Part shown: positions 47,574 to 48,714 of the stretch, piece by piece
Layout: each line of letters begins with the position of its first letter
Numbering within the stretch: position 1 is the first letter of the stretch
Origin: Burkholderiales bacterium
GTDB taxonomy: Bacteria > Pseudomonadota > Gammaproteobacteria > Burkholderiales > Burkholderiaceae_E
Length of the DNA stretch: 48,714 nucleotides
Reading direction: 5' to 3'
Assembly (NCBI GenBank): GCA_947463885.1
Contig: CANHUQ010000003.1
Location: 1 to 48,714, forward strand
The notes under the pieces: model-generated
The model's database searches: none
What the model saw: the letters and a program-made list of their open reading frames with translations, nothing else
Told to the model about the DNA's origin: nothing
Program-made: the position numbers and the translations under genes

Positions 47574-48592
47574 GCGAGATCCTCTCGAGCGGTACGTCGA
47601 CGCAGCAGTGCCAGCAGATATGCGCCGCCCAGGATGGCGGTCAACAGACCGACCGGTAACTCGCCCGGCGCCCAGACCGTGCGAGCGATGACATCGGCTA
47701 GCAGCAGGAGGGTGGCTCCGCACAGGGCACTCAGTAGGAGCAGCGGCGCGTGGGTCAGTGGCACCGTGCGGCGGACCAGATGCGGGGCGGCCAGACCAAT
47801 GAAGCCAATCAGCCCGGCCTGCGCCACAGCGGTGCCCGTGACCAGGGTCATGGCAGCGATCAGGAACAGTCGGTGGGTTGGGATATCAATGCCCAGGGAT
47901 CTCGCCGTTTCATCGCCCAGCACCAGGGCGTCCAGTGCGCGCGCGCGCCGCACCGCCACGCCCAGGCTGAGCGCAAGACTCAGTCCGAGCAAGATGACCC
48001 CTGTCCAGTCGATCAGGCTGGTAGACCCCAGCAAAAAGGATTGGCGTGCGCGCAGCGCCTGCGGAGCGAACAGCGCAATGAGGTCCGAGAGCGCTCCAAG
48101 GAGCATGCCCACCACGACGCCCGCCAGCAGCATGGCCACCGGCCGGTGCGTGCTGCCAGCCAACAACAGCGTGAGGGAAGTGCCAAGCACGGCACCCACA
48201 AATGCGGCACCTGAAAGGCCGACGGCCGAACCTGCGGCGGCCCACCCCGCCCACTCCACCCCAAGTGGCCACATGCCGCCCGCCAGTCCGCCAGCCAGTG
48301 CCAGCGTGGCTGTCACTGCAAGCCCGGCACCGGATGCCGTCCCGAGCAGGTATGGATCGGCCAACGGATTGCGAAACAGGCCCTGCGCGATGGCACCTGC
48401 CAGTCCGAGGGCCGCACCTGTGAGCCACGCGCCGAGCGTGCGCGGCAGTCGGATGGCGCTCACCAGCGACTGGGTGTTCTGAAGCGACCAAGGGGATGAG
48501 CAACCGTCGCTGCCGCACAGCACTCCCGCAAGAACGCCCCCGGCGCTCAGGCTTACCAGAAGGATCGTCAGGCGAACTGGATTCAGGCTCAT
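47570..48592 (-). CDS. FecCD/BtuC-family ABC transporter permease
   Basis: 'SAIRLPRTLGAWLTGAALGLAGAIAQGLFRNPLADPYLLGTASGAGLAVTATL', 'GLIGFIGLAAPHLVRRTVPLTHAPLLLLSALCGATLLLLADVIARTVWAPGELPVGLLTAILGGAYLLALLRRR'. Confidence 0.96.
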   Translation of the reverse strand: MSLNPVRLTILLVSLSAGGVLAGVLCGSDGCSSPWSLQNTQSLVSAIRLPRTLGAWLTGAALGLAGAIAQGLFRNPLADPYLLGTASGAGLAVTATLALAGGLAGGMWPLGVEWAGWAAAGSAVGLSGAAFVGAVLGTSLTLLLAGSTHRPVAMLLAGVVVGMLLGALSDLIALFAPQALRARQSFLLGSTSLIDWTGVILLGLSLALSLGVAVRRARALDALVLGDETARSLGIDIPTHRLFLIAAMTLVTGTAVAQAGLIGFIGLAAPHLVRRTVPLTHAPLLLLSALCGATLLLLADVIARTVWAPGELPVGLLTAILGGAYLLALLRRRTAREDLA

Positions 48593-48714
48593 GAAGACTC
48601 GGGGCGTGCGCCGTTTGCCAGGCACTGTGCGATACGTTGCGAGGCTTCGCCCAGGCGTGGACCGGGCCGCACGATCGCGTCATAAGCCTCAGGCACAAAG
48701 GGGCAGCTTCGGGA
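48589..48714 (-). CDS. periplasmic substrate-binding protein (BtuF/FecB-like), C-terminal fragment
   Basis: Manual minus-strand translation SRSCPFVPEAYDAIVRPGPRLGEASQRIAQCLANGARPESS*; 'DAIVRPGPRLGEA' C-terminus typical of BtuF-like proteins; overlaps permease start (ATGA). Confidence 0.8.
   Translation of the reverse strand, partial: SRSCPFVPEAYDAIVRPGPRLGEASQRIAQCLANGARPESS

Noticed and set aside
46794-48714. Cobalamin riboswitch for the BtuFCD-like operon
   Set aside because: The operon reads leftward and its 5' end lies beyond the window; no leader sequence is visible, and the substrate (cobalamin versus siderophore/heme) cannot be settled here.

Overview
GC-rich chromosomal window, most like a betaproteobacterium (Burkholderiales-type gene content; lineage inferred). 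I support 48 protein-coding genes, two of them truncated by the window ends. I found no tRNA, rRNA, CRISPR array or mobile element. Main blocks: (i) a set of exported proteins of unknown function (DUF3604 partial, small lipoprotein-like protein, two DUF1254/DUF1214 paralogs) divergent from a LysR regulator; (ii) a phosphotransferase/acyl-CoA ligase pair; (iii) a VapBC/FitAB-like toxin-antitoxin pair with an inverted-repeat operator candidate; (iv) a long minus-strand acyl-CoA/leucine-type catabolic run (carboxyltransferase, HAD, DapB-like, dienelactone hydrolase, acyl-CoA dehydrogenase, thiolase, aceK, isovaleryl-CoA dehydrogenase); (v) purT, a membrane-fused spermidine synthase-like protein and a SMUG1-type uracil-DNA glycosylase; (vi) mreBCD-mrdA-rodA divergent from gatCAB; (vii) pyrE/xth, an orphan Bug binding protein and an M48 protease; (viii) AmpG-like permease, omega-aminotransferase, CoA-transferase A/B, NTF2-like, RutE-like, Hsp20; (ix) a BtuFCD/FecBCDE-type ABC importer. 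Most of the window is ordinary housekeeping or catabolic DNA. The items most worth a second look are the exported DUF cassette, the apparent CTG start of gatC, the DapB paralog lacking the catalytic histidine motif, aceK embedded in the acyl-CoA cluster, the bacterial SMUG1, and several 7/14-bp tandem repeats at gene junctions. I see no clear evidence of a large novel system; the DUF1254/DUF3604 cassette is the best candidate.
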